From Paracoccaceae bacterium (GTDB lineage: Bacteria; Pseudomonadota; Alphaproteobacteria; Rhodobacterales; Rhodobacteraceae): DNA of 64,000 nt. Under the pieces are notes generated by a model. It did no database searches and had not been told where the DNA came from. It worked only from the letters and a program-made list of their open reading frames with translations. This document shows, in pieces, positions 37,685-45,500 of the stretch. Both the position numbers and the translations under genes were made by a program. The stretch spans positions 186,001 through 250,000 of the forward strand of contig JAUYQR010000011.1 in assembly GCA_030697175.1 (NCBI GenBank), read 5' to 3'. Each line of letters starts with the position of its first letter. Position 1 is the stretch's first letter.

Positions 37685-38023
37685 TCAGCCGGGCGGCCAG
37701 CGCCCCGAGGCCAGCGCAACCCAGCCAGCGGGCAGATCACCGGGCGGCGGCGCGTCGTCCTGCCAGAAGTGCAGGCGGACATGGTCGGCCACCGCAGCCG
37801 CTTCTGCCAGCGCCGCGACGGTCCAGACCATGTGAAAGCCGTCCTGCAACAGCCCTTCGGCGTAAAACGCGATCTCTTCCGATTCGAGCGCCTCGCTCGG
37901 CTCCGCGTCCCAACCCTCCGCCCCGCCCCAGAACACCAGCGCCTCGATCTCGGGCTGCGTCAGCGCCAGTCTGGCCAGCGGGGCCAGAAAGGCTTCGATG
38001 GGGGTAGGGTCCGGCTTTGCCAT
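37685..38023 (-). CDS. Hypothetical protein, 112 aa
   Basis: Acidic, cytoplasmic protein with no signal peptide. The start MAKPDPTPIEAFLAPLARLA at 38023 lies five bases after the GAF-domain gene stop, so the two form an operon. Visible features are a helical N-terminal half and a Trp/His-containing C-terminal half (MVWTVAALAE, HVRLHFWQDDAPPP). I do not recognise a family. The coding call rests on the tight spacing and codon bias. Confidence 0.62.
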   Translation of the reverse strand: MAKPDPTPIEAFLAPLARLALTQPEIEALVFWGGAEGWDAEPSEALESEEIAFYAEGLLQDGFHMVWTVAALAEAAAVADHVRLHFWQDDAPPPGDLPAGWVALASGRWPPG

Positions 38024-38028
38024 CGCGG

Positions 38029-38484
38029 TCACGCCTGCAATGCGCCGGGCAGCGCGGCGCACAGCGAGGCCTGCGCGCCATCGACCAGCGCCTGATAGGC
38101 GGCCAGCCGGGCCGGCGTGAAATGCTGCGCTTCGGCCAGCATGTTGACCGTGCCCAGCACCGCGCCGCCGGCATGGACCGGGATGTTGATGCACGACCCC
38201 AGCCCAAGCGAAACGATCAACGCGTGGTCAAAGAAATACCGGGCAAATTCGGGCGGTGTGTTCGCCACGAAGGTCTGGCGGTTGACGACCGTCGTCTGAT
38301 GCCAGCCATCCTGCGTCAGGGGCTTCGTGCCCGACACCGGGTAGTCCACCGGATGCGAGGTATAGACCCGCCGCGCCAGCCCCGCCGCTTGGTCCAGCGC
38401 GGTCACCGTGAACAGCCGTGTCCCCATCGCGGCAGCGCGGGCATGAAGGTCGGCGAAGATGGTCAGGACTGCCTCCGTTGGCAA
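38029..38484 (-). CDS. GAF domain protein
   Basis: 151-residue protein that is essentially one GAF domain. AAAMGTRLFTVTALDQAAGL opens the sensory pocket. GLGSCINIPVHAGGAVLGTV is the typical GAF C-terminal strand pair with the conserved Cys in the same place as many cytoplasmic GAF proteins. It has no output domain, so it may be a small-molecule binding or enzymatic GAF unit. It shares a transcript with the hypothetical gene five bases downstream. Confidence 0.8.
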   Translation of the reverse strand: MPTEAVLTIFADLHARAAAMGTRLFTVTALDQAAGLARRVYTSHPVDYPVSGTKPLTQDGWHQTTVVNRQTFVANTPPEFARYFFDHALIVSLGLGSCINIPVHAGGAVLGTVNMLAEAQHFTPARLAAYQALVDGAQASLCAALPGALQA

Positions 38485-38557
38485 AGCTGCGTGTCGTAAC
38501 TGCCGCGCGTTGCGGCCATTGTCAGCGCCAATGCCGGGCTGTCAATGCAAAGGCGGC

Positions 38558-39571
38558 CTAGCGCCGGGTCATCGCGATGCGAATCAGCGCGCGCTCCATC
38601 AGCGCCATCCCCGGCGCGCGCGAGGTGGACCGCAGCGTCAGGTCCGTCTCCAGCAGTTGCGCCACCGCGCCTTCCAGCGCCCGCATCCCCCACTGCCCGG
38701 CCTGCCGCCCCATCGCGTCCTTCTGCTTGAAGTTCACCCGCGCCCGCTGGATGCCAGCCCCCGGCCCGCCCGGATCAGCCGCCGCCGCATGCAGGATGCG
38801 AAAGTGCCGCAGCGCCCCGATGCAGATCGTCACCGGCAGCACGCCCTGCCCCTCCAGCCGCCGGAACAACGGCCCGATCGCCTGCGAGCGCCCCTCGGCC
38901 ACCGCGTCGATCAGATCGTCCACCTCGGCCTCGATGGTCGCGGGTGCCATCGCCGCCACGTCGGCCGGGGTCAGGGGCGCGGCATCGCCGTATTTGTACA
39001 GCGCGATCTTCTCCAGCGTCTGGCGAAAGTCGCCGGGGTCCAGCGCACGGGCCAGCGTGGTGAGGTCAGCCATCGCCTCGCGGTCGATATCGCGCAGACC
39101 CGCCTTCTTCAGCGCCTCGTCGATCTCTTCGCGGCTGGGCGGGTCATCGTAAAGCCCGATGCAGACCGCCGCCGGATGCTTGTCAAACAGCACCTTCAGC
39201 GCCGATTTCCCGGTCAGCCCGCCGCCCGTGACCACAATCGTCGCATCGCCCGGCTTCCACTCCTTCAACGCCACGCCGATCGGGTCGGCCAGCGTATCGG
39301 TCGCATCCTCCACGAACGCCACGCGCGGACCGGGAAAGAACCCCACCGCCTTGATCGCATCCACAAGCAGACTGCCATCCTTGCGCAGATCACCGCCCGA
39401 CATCCGCGACAGCCGCATCTCGCCCTCGCCCTCCGGCCCGATCAGCGCGGCAATCACCTCTTGCCGCCGCAACGCCACGCGCATCGGATCGGCACCAAAG
39501 ATCAACAGGCCCGGACGCCCCGGATCAGGCTTGGCGAAATAGCGGCTGGCCTCGACCCCTTTCAGGATCAT
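38558..39571 (-). CDS. holA: DNA polymerase III subunit delta
   Basis: 337-residue clamp-loader subunit that opens the beta clamp. Divergent AAA+ fold with LIFGADPMRVALRRQEVIAA at the front, VAFVEDATDTLADPIG, and the C-terminal collar domain (LRHFRILHAAAADPGG, ARVNFKQKDAMGRQAGQW). It lacks Walker motifs, as delta normally does. Its ATG overlaps the lptE stop (ATGA). lptE-holA linked to leuS is a conserved proteobacterial cluster. Confidence 0.94.
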   Translation of the reverse strand: MILKGVEASRYFAKPDPGRPGLLIFGADPMRVALRRQEVIAALIGPEGEGEMRLSRMSGGDLRKDGSLLVDAIKAVGFFPGPRVAFVEDATDTLADPIGVALKEWKPGDATIVVTGGGLTGKSALKVLFDKHPAAVCIGLYDDPPSREEIDEALKKAGLRDIDREAMADLTTLARALDPGDFRQTLEKIALYKYGDAAPLTPADVAAMAPATIEAEVDDLIDAVAEGRSQAIGPLFRRLEGQGVLPVTICIGALRHFRILHAAAADPGGPGAGIQRARVNFKQKDAMGRQAGQWGMRALEGAVAQLLETDLTLRSTSRAPGMALMERALIRIAMTRR

Positions 39572-40140
39572 GGAAAGGCGGCAGAGGCTGCGATCAGCCG
39601 CGCGACGATCTGGTCAGCCAGAATCCGCATCAGCCGCAAGGCCGCATCCTCTTCGGCGGCAAGGCCCGCGACCGTCGATCCGGTCGCCGAATAGGCGGTA
39701 AAGCTTTGCACCTGCCCGCCCGTCAGCCGCGATCCGGTGGCGGTATCGGTCAGGGTATAGTCGATCACACCCTTCAGGTTGAAGCGCGTGATCTCGTTTT
39801 CGGTGGTGATGCCCACGCCGAACGCTTCGGTGCGGATGGTGTAGGCCAGATCATAGCGGTGGTTGTTCGGCCGCCCCAGCCGCTCTTCCAGCCGTTCGAC
39901 CAGATCAAAGCTGTTCTTGTCGTAAGGATCGGCCACCCGCACGGTTTCCACCAGCGTCGTGGCCACCCCGCCCGGCCCGTAGGCCGGGGCAAAGCCGCAG
40001 GCCGCCAGCACCAGCGGCGCGACGATCAGGCTGCGGCGGGAAAGCGCAGCACCCGACGCACGCGCCTCCCTCCCCCCTTGGTGGGGGAGGGATGGGGTGG
40101 GGGGGCACCCGGCAAGGGGGCGTATCTCAGACGACGACAT
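39568..40140 (-). CDS. lptE: LPS assembly lipoprotein LptE
   Basis: Outer-membrane lipoprotein that plugs the LptD barrel for LPS export. The signal segment [22 protein letters not shown] has a clear lipobox LAAC and the LptE-type CGFxPxYG. The only in-frame ATG (40140) lies inside the leuS coding end (14-base overlap). It forces translation through repeat R4, giving ~33 extra residues ([19 protein letters not shown]) before the signal peptide. No other start codon exists between R4 and the signal, so either the long n-region is tolerated or an atypical start is used. The C-terminal region is helical, ending AASAAFP. Confidence 0.88.
   Translation of the reverse strand: MSSSEIRPLAGCPPTPSLPHQGGREARASGAALSRRSLIVAPLVLAACGFAPAYGPGGVATTLVETVRVADPYDKNSFDLVERLEERLGRPNNHRYDLAYTIRTEAFGVGITTENEITRFNLKGVIDYTLTDTATGSRLTGGQVQSFTAYSATGSTVAGLAAEEDAALRLMRILADQIVARLIAASAAFP
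40065..40105 (+). repeat. C-rich/G-rich palindromic repeat R4, inside lptE
   Basis: CCTCCCTCCCCCC arm, loop TTGGT, then GGGGGAGGGATGGGGTGGGG with four G-runs on the plus strand. It sits between leuS and the lptE signal-peptide codons and is translated as part of lptE if ATG 40140 is used. Confidence 0.8.
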
Positions 40141-42793
40141 TGATGATGCGCCCCGGAACCACGATGATCTTCTTCACCGGCTGCCCGGCAAGGAACTTCA
40201 CCACAGCTTCATCCGCGAGGGCGATCTTTTCAACCTCTGCGGTGGGCATATCCTTCGGCACGCTGATTTCCGCCCGCCGCTTGCCGTTGATCTGGATCGG
40301 CAGCGTCACGGTATCGTCGATCAGAAGTGCGGGGTCCGCCTTTGGCCACGGTGCCTGCGCGCACAGCCCCGCGCCGCCCTGATAGGTCCAGATCGATTCC
40401 GCGATATGCGGCACCATCGGTGACATCAACTGCGCCAGCGTGCGAATCGCGTGCTTCATCGCCGGGGTCGAGGCGTTGGCCTTCGCCAGCGTGTTGGTGA
40501 ACCCGTAAAGCGAGGCGATGGCCTTGTTGAAGGCAAAGGTCTCGATCCCGCGCGTCACTTCGTCCACCGCCTTGGCGGTGGCGCGCAACAGCGCATCGTC
40601 GCCCTCGCCCACATGGTCGGCCGGCATCTCGCCGATCCGGCTGCACAGGGTCCAGACGCGGCTCAGATGCTTGAACGCCGCATCCGCCCCTGATGACGTC
40701 CACTCCACATCCCGCTCCGGCGGGCTGTCCGACATCACGAACCAGCGCGCGGTATCGGCGCCAAACTGCGCGATGATGTTCGCCGGGTCGACGACGTTCT
40801 TCTTGGATTTCGACATCTTGGCCGAGGGAATCACCTCGACCGGCGTGCCGTCACGCAGTTTTCCGTCCACCACATCCTCGGGCAGATGATAAACCGGGCG
40901 GCCCTGCGCGTCGGTGGTCTTGTAGATTTCGTGCGTCACCATGCCTTGCGTGAACAGGGCATTGAACGGCTCGATGGCGCTGGCGGGCAGATGCCCGGTC
41001 TTGTGCATCGCGCGGGCAAAGAAGCGGGAATAAAGCAGGTGCAGGATCGCGTGTTCAATCCCGCCGATATACTGGTCGACGTTCATCCAGTAGGCGGCAT
41101 CCTCGGCATCCGTCGGCGTTTCCGCGTGGGGCGAGGTGAAGCGGGCATAATACCACGACGAATCCACAAAGGTATCCATCGTGTCGGTCTCGCGCCTGGC
41201 AGGCGCACCGCATTTCGGGCAGGCGCAATCGCGCCACGACGGGTGGCGGTCCAGGGGATTGCCCGGCTTGTCGAACGTCACATCGTCCGGCAGCCGAACC
41301 GGCAGGTTTTCCTTCGCCTCCGGCACCACGCCGCAAGCCTCGCAATGCACCACCGGTATAGGGCAGCCCCAATAGCGCTGGCGGCTCAGGCCCCAATCCC
41401 GCAGCCGGAAGTTGGTGACGCCGCGCCCGACGCCGCGCGCCTCGCACTCGGCAATCGCGGCGGCAACGGCATCCCTTGGCGAGATCATTTCCTTGCCAAA
41501 GAATCCTCGAATGTATCTTTGCTCTTCGAAACTTAGCGCGATGTATGGTTCCGACCCGAAATCAAATGCAGCGATTGCTTCGATTGTCTCCGTTGCCCCT
41601 GCTTCGCGAGGGAAAGCCCTACGGCCCTCGTTCCCTTCCCACTCGACGTCAATGGCATCTTCTTTGCGTAGAACTGCCTGAACTTCCCAACCATCATCGG
41701 GAACCAAGACAGGAATAATGTCCAAACCATACTTCTTCGCAAAGTCATGGTCGCGCTGGTCATGCGCCGGGCAGCCAAAGATCGCGCCGGTGCCGTAATC
41801 CATCAGGATGAAGTTGGCGATGTAGACCGGCAATTGCCAATCCTCGTCAAACGGATGCAGCACCGTGATCCCGGTATCCATCCCCAGCTTCTCGCCCGTC
41901 TCGATGGCCTCGGCACTGGTGCCACCCCGCCGACACTCGGCCACAAACGCAGCCACCGCCGGGTCATGCCGCTCCAGATGCTTGGCCAACGGGTGATCCG
42001 GGCTGATCGCCGCGAAACTTGCGCCCAGCAGGGTATCCGGCCGCGTCGTATACACCTCCAGCCGGTCGAACCCCTCCGGCGCGCCATGCGTGGTGAACGC
42101 AAACTGCAAGCCGCGCGACTTGCCGATCCAGTTCGCCTGCATCAGGCGCACCTTCTCCGGCCAGTTGGTCAGCCCGTCCAGCGCCTCCAGCAATTCGCCC
42201 GAATAATCCGAGATCTTGAAGAACCACTGCGTCAACTCGCGCCGTTCGACCAGCGCGCCCGACCGCCAGCCCCGCCCGTCGATCACCTGCTCGTTGGCCA
42301 GCACCGTCATGTCGACCGGGTCCCAGTTCACCATCGCGGCCTTGCGGTAGATCAGCCCGGCGGCCAGCATGTCCAGAAACATCGACTGCTGCTGGCCGTA
42401 ATACTCCGGGTCGCAGGTCGCGAACTCCCGGCTCCAGTCGATGCTCAATCCCAAGGGCTTCATCTGCCCGCGCATGTCGGCGATGTTCTGATAGGTCCAG
42501 TCCTTCGGATGCCCGCCCCGCTCCATCGCGGCATTCTCGGCCGGCATCCCGAACGCATCCCACCCCATCGGATGCAGCACCGAATACCCCTTGGCGGCCA
42601 TGAACCGCGCCACCACATCGCCCATCGTATAGTTGCGCACATGCCCCATGTGGATGCGCCCCGACGGATAGGGGAACATCTCCAGCACGTAATACTTCGG
42701 CTTGGCCGGATCGCGCCGCGCGAGGAACACCCCGGCCTCGTCCCAGGCGTGCTGCCATTTCGGTTCGATCAACCCGGGTTCATAGCGCGACAT
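40127..42793 (-). CDS. leuS: Leucyl-tRNA synthetase
   Basis: 888-residue class I synthetase. HIGH motif in [15 protein letters not shown], editing-domain T-R-P-D-T and [37 protein letters not shown], and a C-terminal domain ending INVVV are all present. Odd: residues ~348-440 (nt 41475-41750) have much lower GC and do not resemble the usual end of the editing domain. The expected L-x-N-S-x-x-F-D-G-L block is missing and the linker is ~40 residues longer than in E. coli. The catalytic core looks intact. ATG 42793 is preferred; 42796 and 42805 are possible. Confidence 0.95.
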   Translation of the reverse strand: MSRYEPGLIEPKWQHAWDEAGVFLARRDPAKPKYYVLEMFPYPSGRIHMGHVRNYTMGDVVARFMAAKGYSVLHPMGWDAFGMPAENAAMERGGHPKDWTYQNIADMRGQMKPLGLSIDWSREFATCDPEYYGQQQSMFLDMLAAGLIYRKAAMVNWDPVDMTVLANEQVIDGRGWRSGALVERRELTQWFFKISDYSGELLEALDGLTNWPEKVRLMQANWIGKSRGLQFAFTTHGAPEGFDRLEVYTTRPDTLLGASFAAISPDHPLAKHLERHDPAVAAFVAECRRGGTSAEAIETGEKLGMDTGITVLHPFDEDWQLPVYIANFILMDYGTGAIFGCPAHDQRDHDFAKKYGLDIIPVLVPDDGWEVQAVLRKEDAIDVEWEGNEGRRAFPREAGATETIEAIAAFDFGSEPYIALSFEEQRYIRGFFGKEMISPRDAVAAAIAECEARGVGRGVTNFRLRDWGLSRQRYWGCPIPVVHCEACGVVPEAKENLPVRLPDDVTFDKPGNPLDRHPSWRDCACPKCGAPARRETDTMDTFVDSSWYYARFTSPHAETPTDAEDAAYWMNVDQYIGGIEHAILHLLYSRFFARAMHKTGHLPASAIEPFNALFTQGMVTHEIYKTTDAQGRPVYHLPEDVVDGKLRDGTPVEVIPSAKMSKSKKNVVDPANIIAQFGADTARWFVMSDSPPERDVEWTSSGADAAFKHLSRVWTLCSRIGEMPADHVGEGDDALLRATAKAVDEVTRGIETFAFNKAIASLYGFTNTLAKANASTPAMKHAIRTLAQLMSPMVPHIAESIWTYQGGAGLCAQAPWPKADPALLIDDTVTLPIQINGKRRAEISVPKDMPTAEVEKIALADEAVVKFLAGQPVKKIIVVPGRIINVVV

Positions 42794-42869
42794 CATTGGC
42801 CTCATGCGTATACGTGGGCGGAGTTACACCGACGCCACGGCAAACGTCCAGCCACTGCACGGCTTTCAC

Positions 42870-42917
42870 CTGTTCGGAAATATCCTGCGGGGGTGCGGGG
42901 GTGCAAAACCCCCGCTT
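42870..42917 (-). repeat. Hairpin + GGATATTT repeat, copy d
   Basis: Minus-strand reading: stem GCGGGGG / CCCCCGC with loop TTTTGCA, then ACCCCCGCA and GGATATTTCCGAACAGG. It starts seven bases after the DUF3576 gene stop in sense orientation, where a transcription terminator would be expected. Confidence 0.8.
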
Positions 42918-42923
42918 CGCGCG

Positions 42924-43406
42924 TCAGAGCTTGCTGTCGCGGATCCGGATCTGCCGTGCCCGGGTCAGGATCGCATCTTCCACCGCCCGCGCGGTTTCCG
43001 GTGCCACGGCAGCGCCACCCTGGCCCTGCAACGCCACCTTGAGGCTGCGCGCATCCAGCGCCGGGTCCTGCACATAGACCGTCGCGCGGTAGGCGCGCCC
43101 ACCACCCGGCGGGCGGCCATAGCCGGTGACGATCACCCCGGTGAACGGGTCAACCGATTCGATCGGCAGGAAATTCAGCACCTCAAGGCTCGCCTGCCAG
43201 ATATAGCGGTTCACCTCGACCGTGGTGTTCGGATTGTCGGCGTTCGAGAACAGATCCCAGATCGTCGATCGTTGCTGATCTTCACCGCTCGCCTTCGCCA
43301 AGGCGGCCCGCTGGGCATCGGCGGCTTCCTTGCCTCCTCCGCACGATGACAGCAGCGCAACAAGCCCTGCGGCAAGTGCCATCCGTGCGACGCGCTGCGA
43401 GATCAT
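42924..43406 (-). CDS. DUF3576 domain lipoprotein
   Basis: 160-residue predicted lipoprotein. The signal MISQRVARMALAAGLVALLS has lipobox LLSSC. The body contains IWDLFSNADNPNTTVEVNRY and LPIESVDPFTGVIVTGYGRP, hallmarks of DUF3576, a family found next to leuS in Alphaproteobacteria. Location is probably the inner leaflet of the outer membrane. The molecular role is unknown. Neighbouring lptE and a conserved position hint at envelope assembly. It is separated from leuS by repeat copy d. Confidence 0.87.
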   Translation of the reverse strand: MISQRVARMALAAGLVALLSSCGGGKEAADAQRAALAKASGEDQQRSTIWDLFSNADNPNTTVEVNRYIWQASLEVLNFLPIESVDPFTGVIVTGYGRPPGGGRAYRATVYVQDPALDARSLKVALQGQGGAAVAPETARAVEDAILTRARQIRIRDSKL

Positions 43407-43719
43407 ATTGCCACCCTCAACTGTGTCGGCATGTATCTAACCGACGCACCAAGTCGTGCCAAGCGCTTTCACGCCAAGCGCTTTCACGCCATGCGTCCCG
43501 GGCCTGCCACGCGCGCGCGGCAACTTGCACTATAGCTTGCAACTGAACCCGCATCAGACCCCGCCTGCGCACCTGTGACTTTGCTGCACCATACCGACAT
43601 AGGTTTTCCCGCTGGCGGCCCGTTGGCGTTGCAATCTGACCGCTGCCGGTGGAAACAGCATCCATACCCCTGCGGATTCCCCTGCGGTGGGGCTACCTTG
43701 AAGAAAGAGGGAAAAAGAC
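43407..43719. other. Divergent intergenic region DUF3576 / porin
   Basis: 313-bp gap. It contains a 15-bp tandem repeat (43458-43487), then an A/T-richer stretch with CTTGCA occurring twice around TATAG (about 43526-43545) that may be the porin promoter area. GAAAGAGGGAAAAAG near 43705 acts as the porin ribosome site. No convincing gene. Confidence 0.55.
43458..43487. repeat. 15-bp tandem repeat, two copies
   Basis: GCCAAGCGCTTTCAC occurs twice back to back, followed by a partial third unit GCCATGCG. Each unit holds the palindrome AAGCGCTT. Located 230 bases upstream of the porin start. Confidence 0.8.
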
Positions 43720-44592
43720 ATGAAAAAGATTCTTCTCGCAACCACGATGATCGTGGGCACCGCCGGCTTTGCTTCCGCGGAAATCACCTTCTCGGGTTCG
43801 GCCGTGATGGGCGTTGGCGACAACGGCGGCGTTGACGGCGCGCGTTCCATCATGGAAACCTACCTGACCGCGAACGCTGCAAGCGAAACCGACACTGGCC
43901 TGTCGTTCGGCTTCTCGACCACGATCGCGACCTACAGCACCGACGGCGGCCTGAACGATGACGGCACGTCGGCGTTCATCTCGGGCGCTTTCGGCAAGCT
44001 CTCGATGGGTTCGGTTTCCGAAGCTGACGAAGTTGCCACCCTGTCGGACATCGGCGGCCTGTCGGGCCTCGGCGTTGACAACGTTGCTGAACGCTACACC
44101 GGCGACAGCAACGGCCGTCAGTCGCACGACGTGAACTACACCTACTCGGGTGGCCCGCTGACCCTCGGCGCATCGACCCAAATCGGCGCTGCCGGTGAAG
44201 GCGACGCTTACGCTGTCGGCGCCAAGTACACCTTCGGCGACGCTTACGTCGGCCTCGGCTACAACGACGACAACTCGACCCCAGTCGTCGCTGGTACCGT
44301 TGCTTCGGTTTATGCCGGCGGCAAATTCGGCGCCATCGGTGTGAACGCGATGTGGTCGGAATGGAACCCGGATGCAGCCGGTGCAAACCAGGACGCTTAC
44401 GGCGTGTACATGACCTACTCGATGGACGCTCTGACCGTTATGGCGGAATACGCTGACGGCAGCGCTGCGACCGACGCCGCTTACGGTATCGGCGCTTCCT
44501 ACGACCTCGGTGGTGGTGCTTCGGTTGTTGGCGGTGTTGCCAACGTGTCGAACACGACCGTCTGGGAAGCTGGCGTGAGCATGTCGTTCTAA
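43720..44592 (+). CDS. Outer-membrane porin
   Basis: 290-residue beta-barrel porin of the Rhodobacter type. The Sec signal MKKILLATTMIVGTAGFASA is followed by alternating aromatic/glycine strands (EITFSGSAVMGVGD, VGAKYTFGDAYVGLGY) and a terminal Phe (AGVSMSF), the BAM recognition signature. Codon use is strongly biased to a few codons (TCG, AAC, GGC), as in highly expressed genes. It has a good ribosome site and its own strong terminator, so it is a monocistronic, abundant message. Substrate preference is not readable. Confidence 0.93.
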   Translation: MKKILLATTMIVGTAGFASAEITFSGSAVMGVGDNGGVDGARSIMETYLTANAASETDTGLSFGFSTTIATYSTDGGLNDDGTSAFISGAFGKLSMGSVSEADEVATLSDIGGLSGLGVDNVAERYTGDSNGRQSHDVNYTYSGGPLTLGASTQIGAAGEGDAYAVGAKYTFGDAYVGLGYNDDNSTPVVAGTVASVYAGGKFGAIGVNAMWSEWNPDAAGANQDAYGVYMTYSMDALTVMAEYADGSAATDAAYGIGASYDLGGGASVVGGVANVSNTTVWEAGVSMSF

Positions 44593-44617
44593 TCCTTCGG
44601 GATCAGACGATCTGGGA

Positions 44618-44650
44618 AAGAGCGGGCCTTGCGCCCGCTCTTTTCTTTTC
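44618..44650 (+). terminator. Rho-independent terminator of the porin gene
   Basis: Perfect ten-base stem AAGAGCGGGC / GCCCGCTCTT (44618-44627 with 44633-44642), loop CTTGC, followed by TTCTTTTC. Begins 26 bases after the porin stop. Confidence 0.95.
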
Positions 44651-44695
44651 TGCGCCTGGGGTTACCTTGCTCCCCACAGCCAGGGGGGCGCAGGC

Positions 44696-45367
44696 ATGGC
44701 ACTTCACGACATCACCGCACGGATGCAGGCGGCCACGCAGGCCGCGGGCCGCGCGCCGGGCGCGGTCACCCTGATCGCCGTATCCAAGGTGCAGCCGCTT
44801 GACCGGGTGGTCGCCGTGCTGGATCAGGGCCACCGCGTGTTCGGTGAAAATTACGTGCAAGAGGCGGCGGCCAAATGGCCCGACCTGCGCGCCCGCTTTG
44901 GTGCCGTCAGCGTTCACATGATCGGCCCGTTGCAAACCAACAAGGCCAGGCTGGCGGTTGACCTGTTTGACGCGATCCACACCCTCGATCGGGCGTCACT
45001 GGCGCAGAAACTGGCCAGCCTTGCCCAGGCGCGCGGCACCTGCCCACAGCTTTTCGTGCAGGTGAACACCGGCGCCGAACCGCAAAAGGCCGGCGTCCTG
45101 CCCGCCGACCTGCCCGGTTTTCTGGCCGACTGCCGGGCGATGGACCTCGCGCCGCACGGCCTGATGTGCATCCCGCCCGAAGCCGAACCCGGCACCCCGC
45201 ATTTCGCCATGCTGGCCCGCATGGCCGCCGATCACGGCCTATCCGGCCTGTCGATGGGCATGAGCAGCGATTTCGAGGCCGCCATCGCCCACGGCGCCAC
45301 CCACATCCGCGTCGGCTCCGCCATCTTTGGCGCGCGGGATTACGGGACAAACCCTGACAAAGGCTAA
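44696..45367 (+). CDS. YggS family PLP-binding protein (PLP homeostasis)
   Basis: 223-residue TIM-barrel PLP carrier of the YggS/PLPBP family. The PLP lysine lies in LIAVSKVQPLDRV (near residue 31). HMIGPLQTNKARLAV, LFVQVNTGAEPQKAG and GLSMGMSSDFEAAIAHGATH and IRVGSAIFG are the conserved blocks, the last giving phosphate contacts. It is known for vitamin B6 and amino acid balance rather than as an enzyme. It is transcribed alone after the porin terminator and ends before the convergent-gap palindrome copy 3. Confidence 0.94.
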   Translation: MALHDITARMQAATQAAGRAPGAVTLIAVSKVQPLDRVVAVLDQGHRVFGENYVQEAAAKWPDLRARFGAVSVHMIGPLQTNKARLAVDLFDAIHTLDRASLAQKLASLAQARGTCPQLFVQVNTGAEPQKAGVLPADLPGFLADCRAMDLAPHGLMCIPPEAEPGTPHFAMLARMAADHGLSGLSMGMSSDFEAAIAHGATHIRVGSAIFGARDYGTNPDKG

Positions 45368-45404
45368 ACGCGCCCATCAACCCCCTGAAATCATTTGACA
45401 AGCA

Positions 45405-45429
45405 CCCCTGTCCCACGGTGGGACAGGGG
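45405..45429. repeat. Convergent-gap palindrome, copy 3 (11-base arms)
   Basis: CCCCTGTCCCA-CGG-TGGGACAGGGG between the yggS stop and the end of the convergent amylosucrase gene. The outer CCCC/GGGG pairs are unique to this copy yet complementary, while the 17-base core is identical to copies 1 and 2. Confidence 0.92.
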
Positions 45430-45471
45430 CCTTGGTCTTGCTCTTTTCACAAATACTCCCGCCGGAGGCTC
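45430..45471 (-). repeat. GAGTATTT intergenic repeat, copy e (short form)
   Basis: Minus-strand reading: GAGCCTCCGGCGG, then GAGTATTTGTGAAAAGAGC and AAGACCAAGG. It matches copy b in its front part and copy a in its tail. It lies 30 bases past the amylosucrase stop in sense orientation, directly abutting palindrome copy 3. Confidence 0.75.
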
Positions 45472-45500
45472 AGGTCGGCCCCGGGCTCGCCGATACGGCC

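Noticed and set aside
43417-43665. 82-residue minus-strand frame between DUF3576 and the porin
   Set aside because: It is produced by the 15-bp tandem repeat (RESAWRESAW), lacks a ribosome site and resembles no family.
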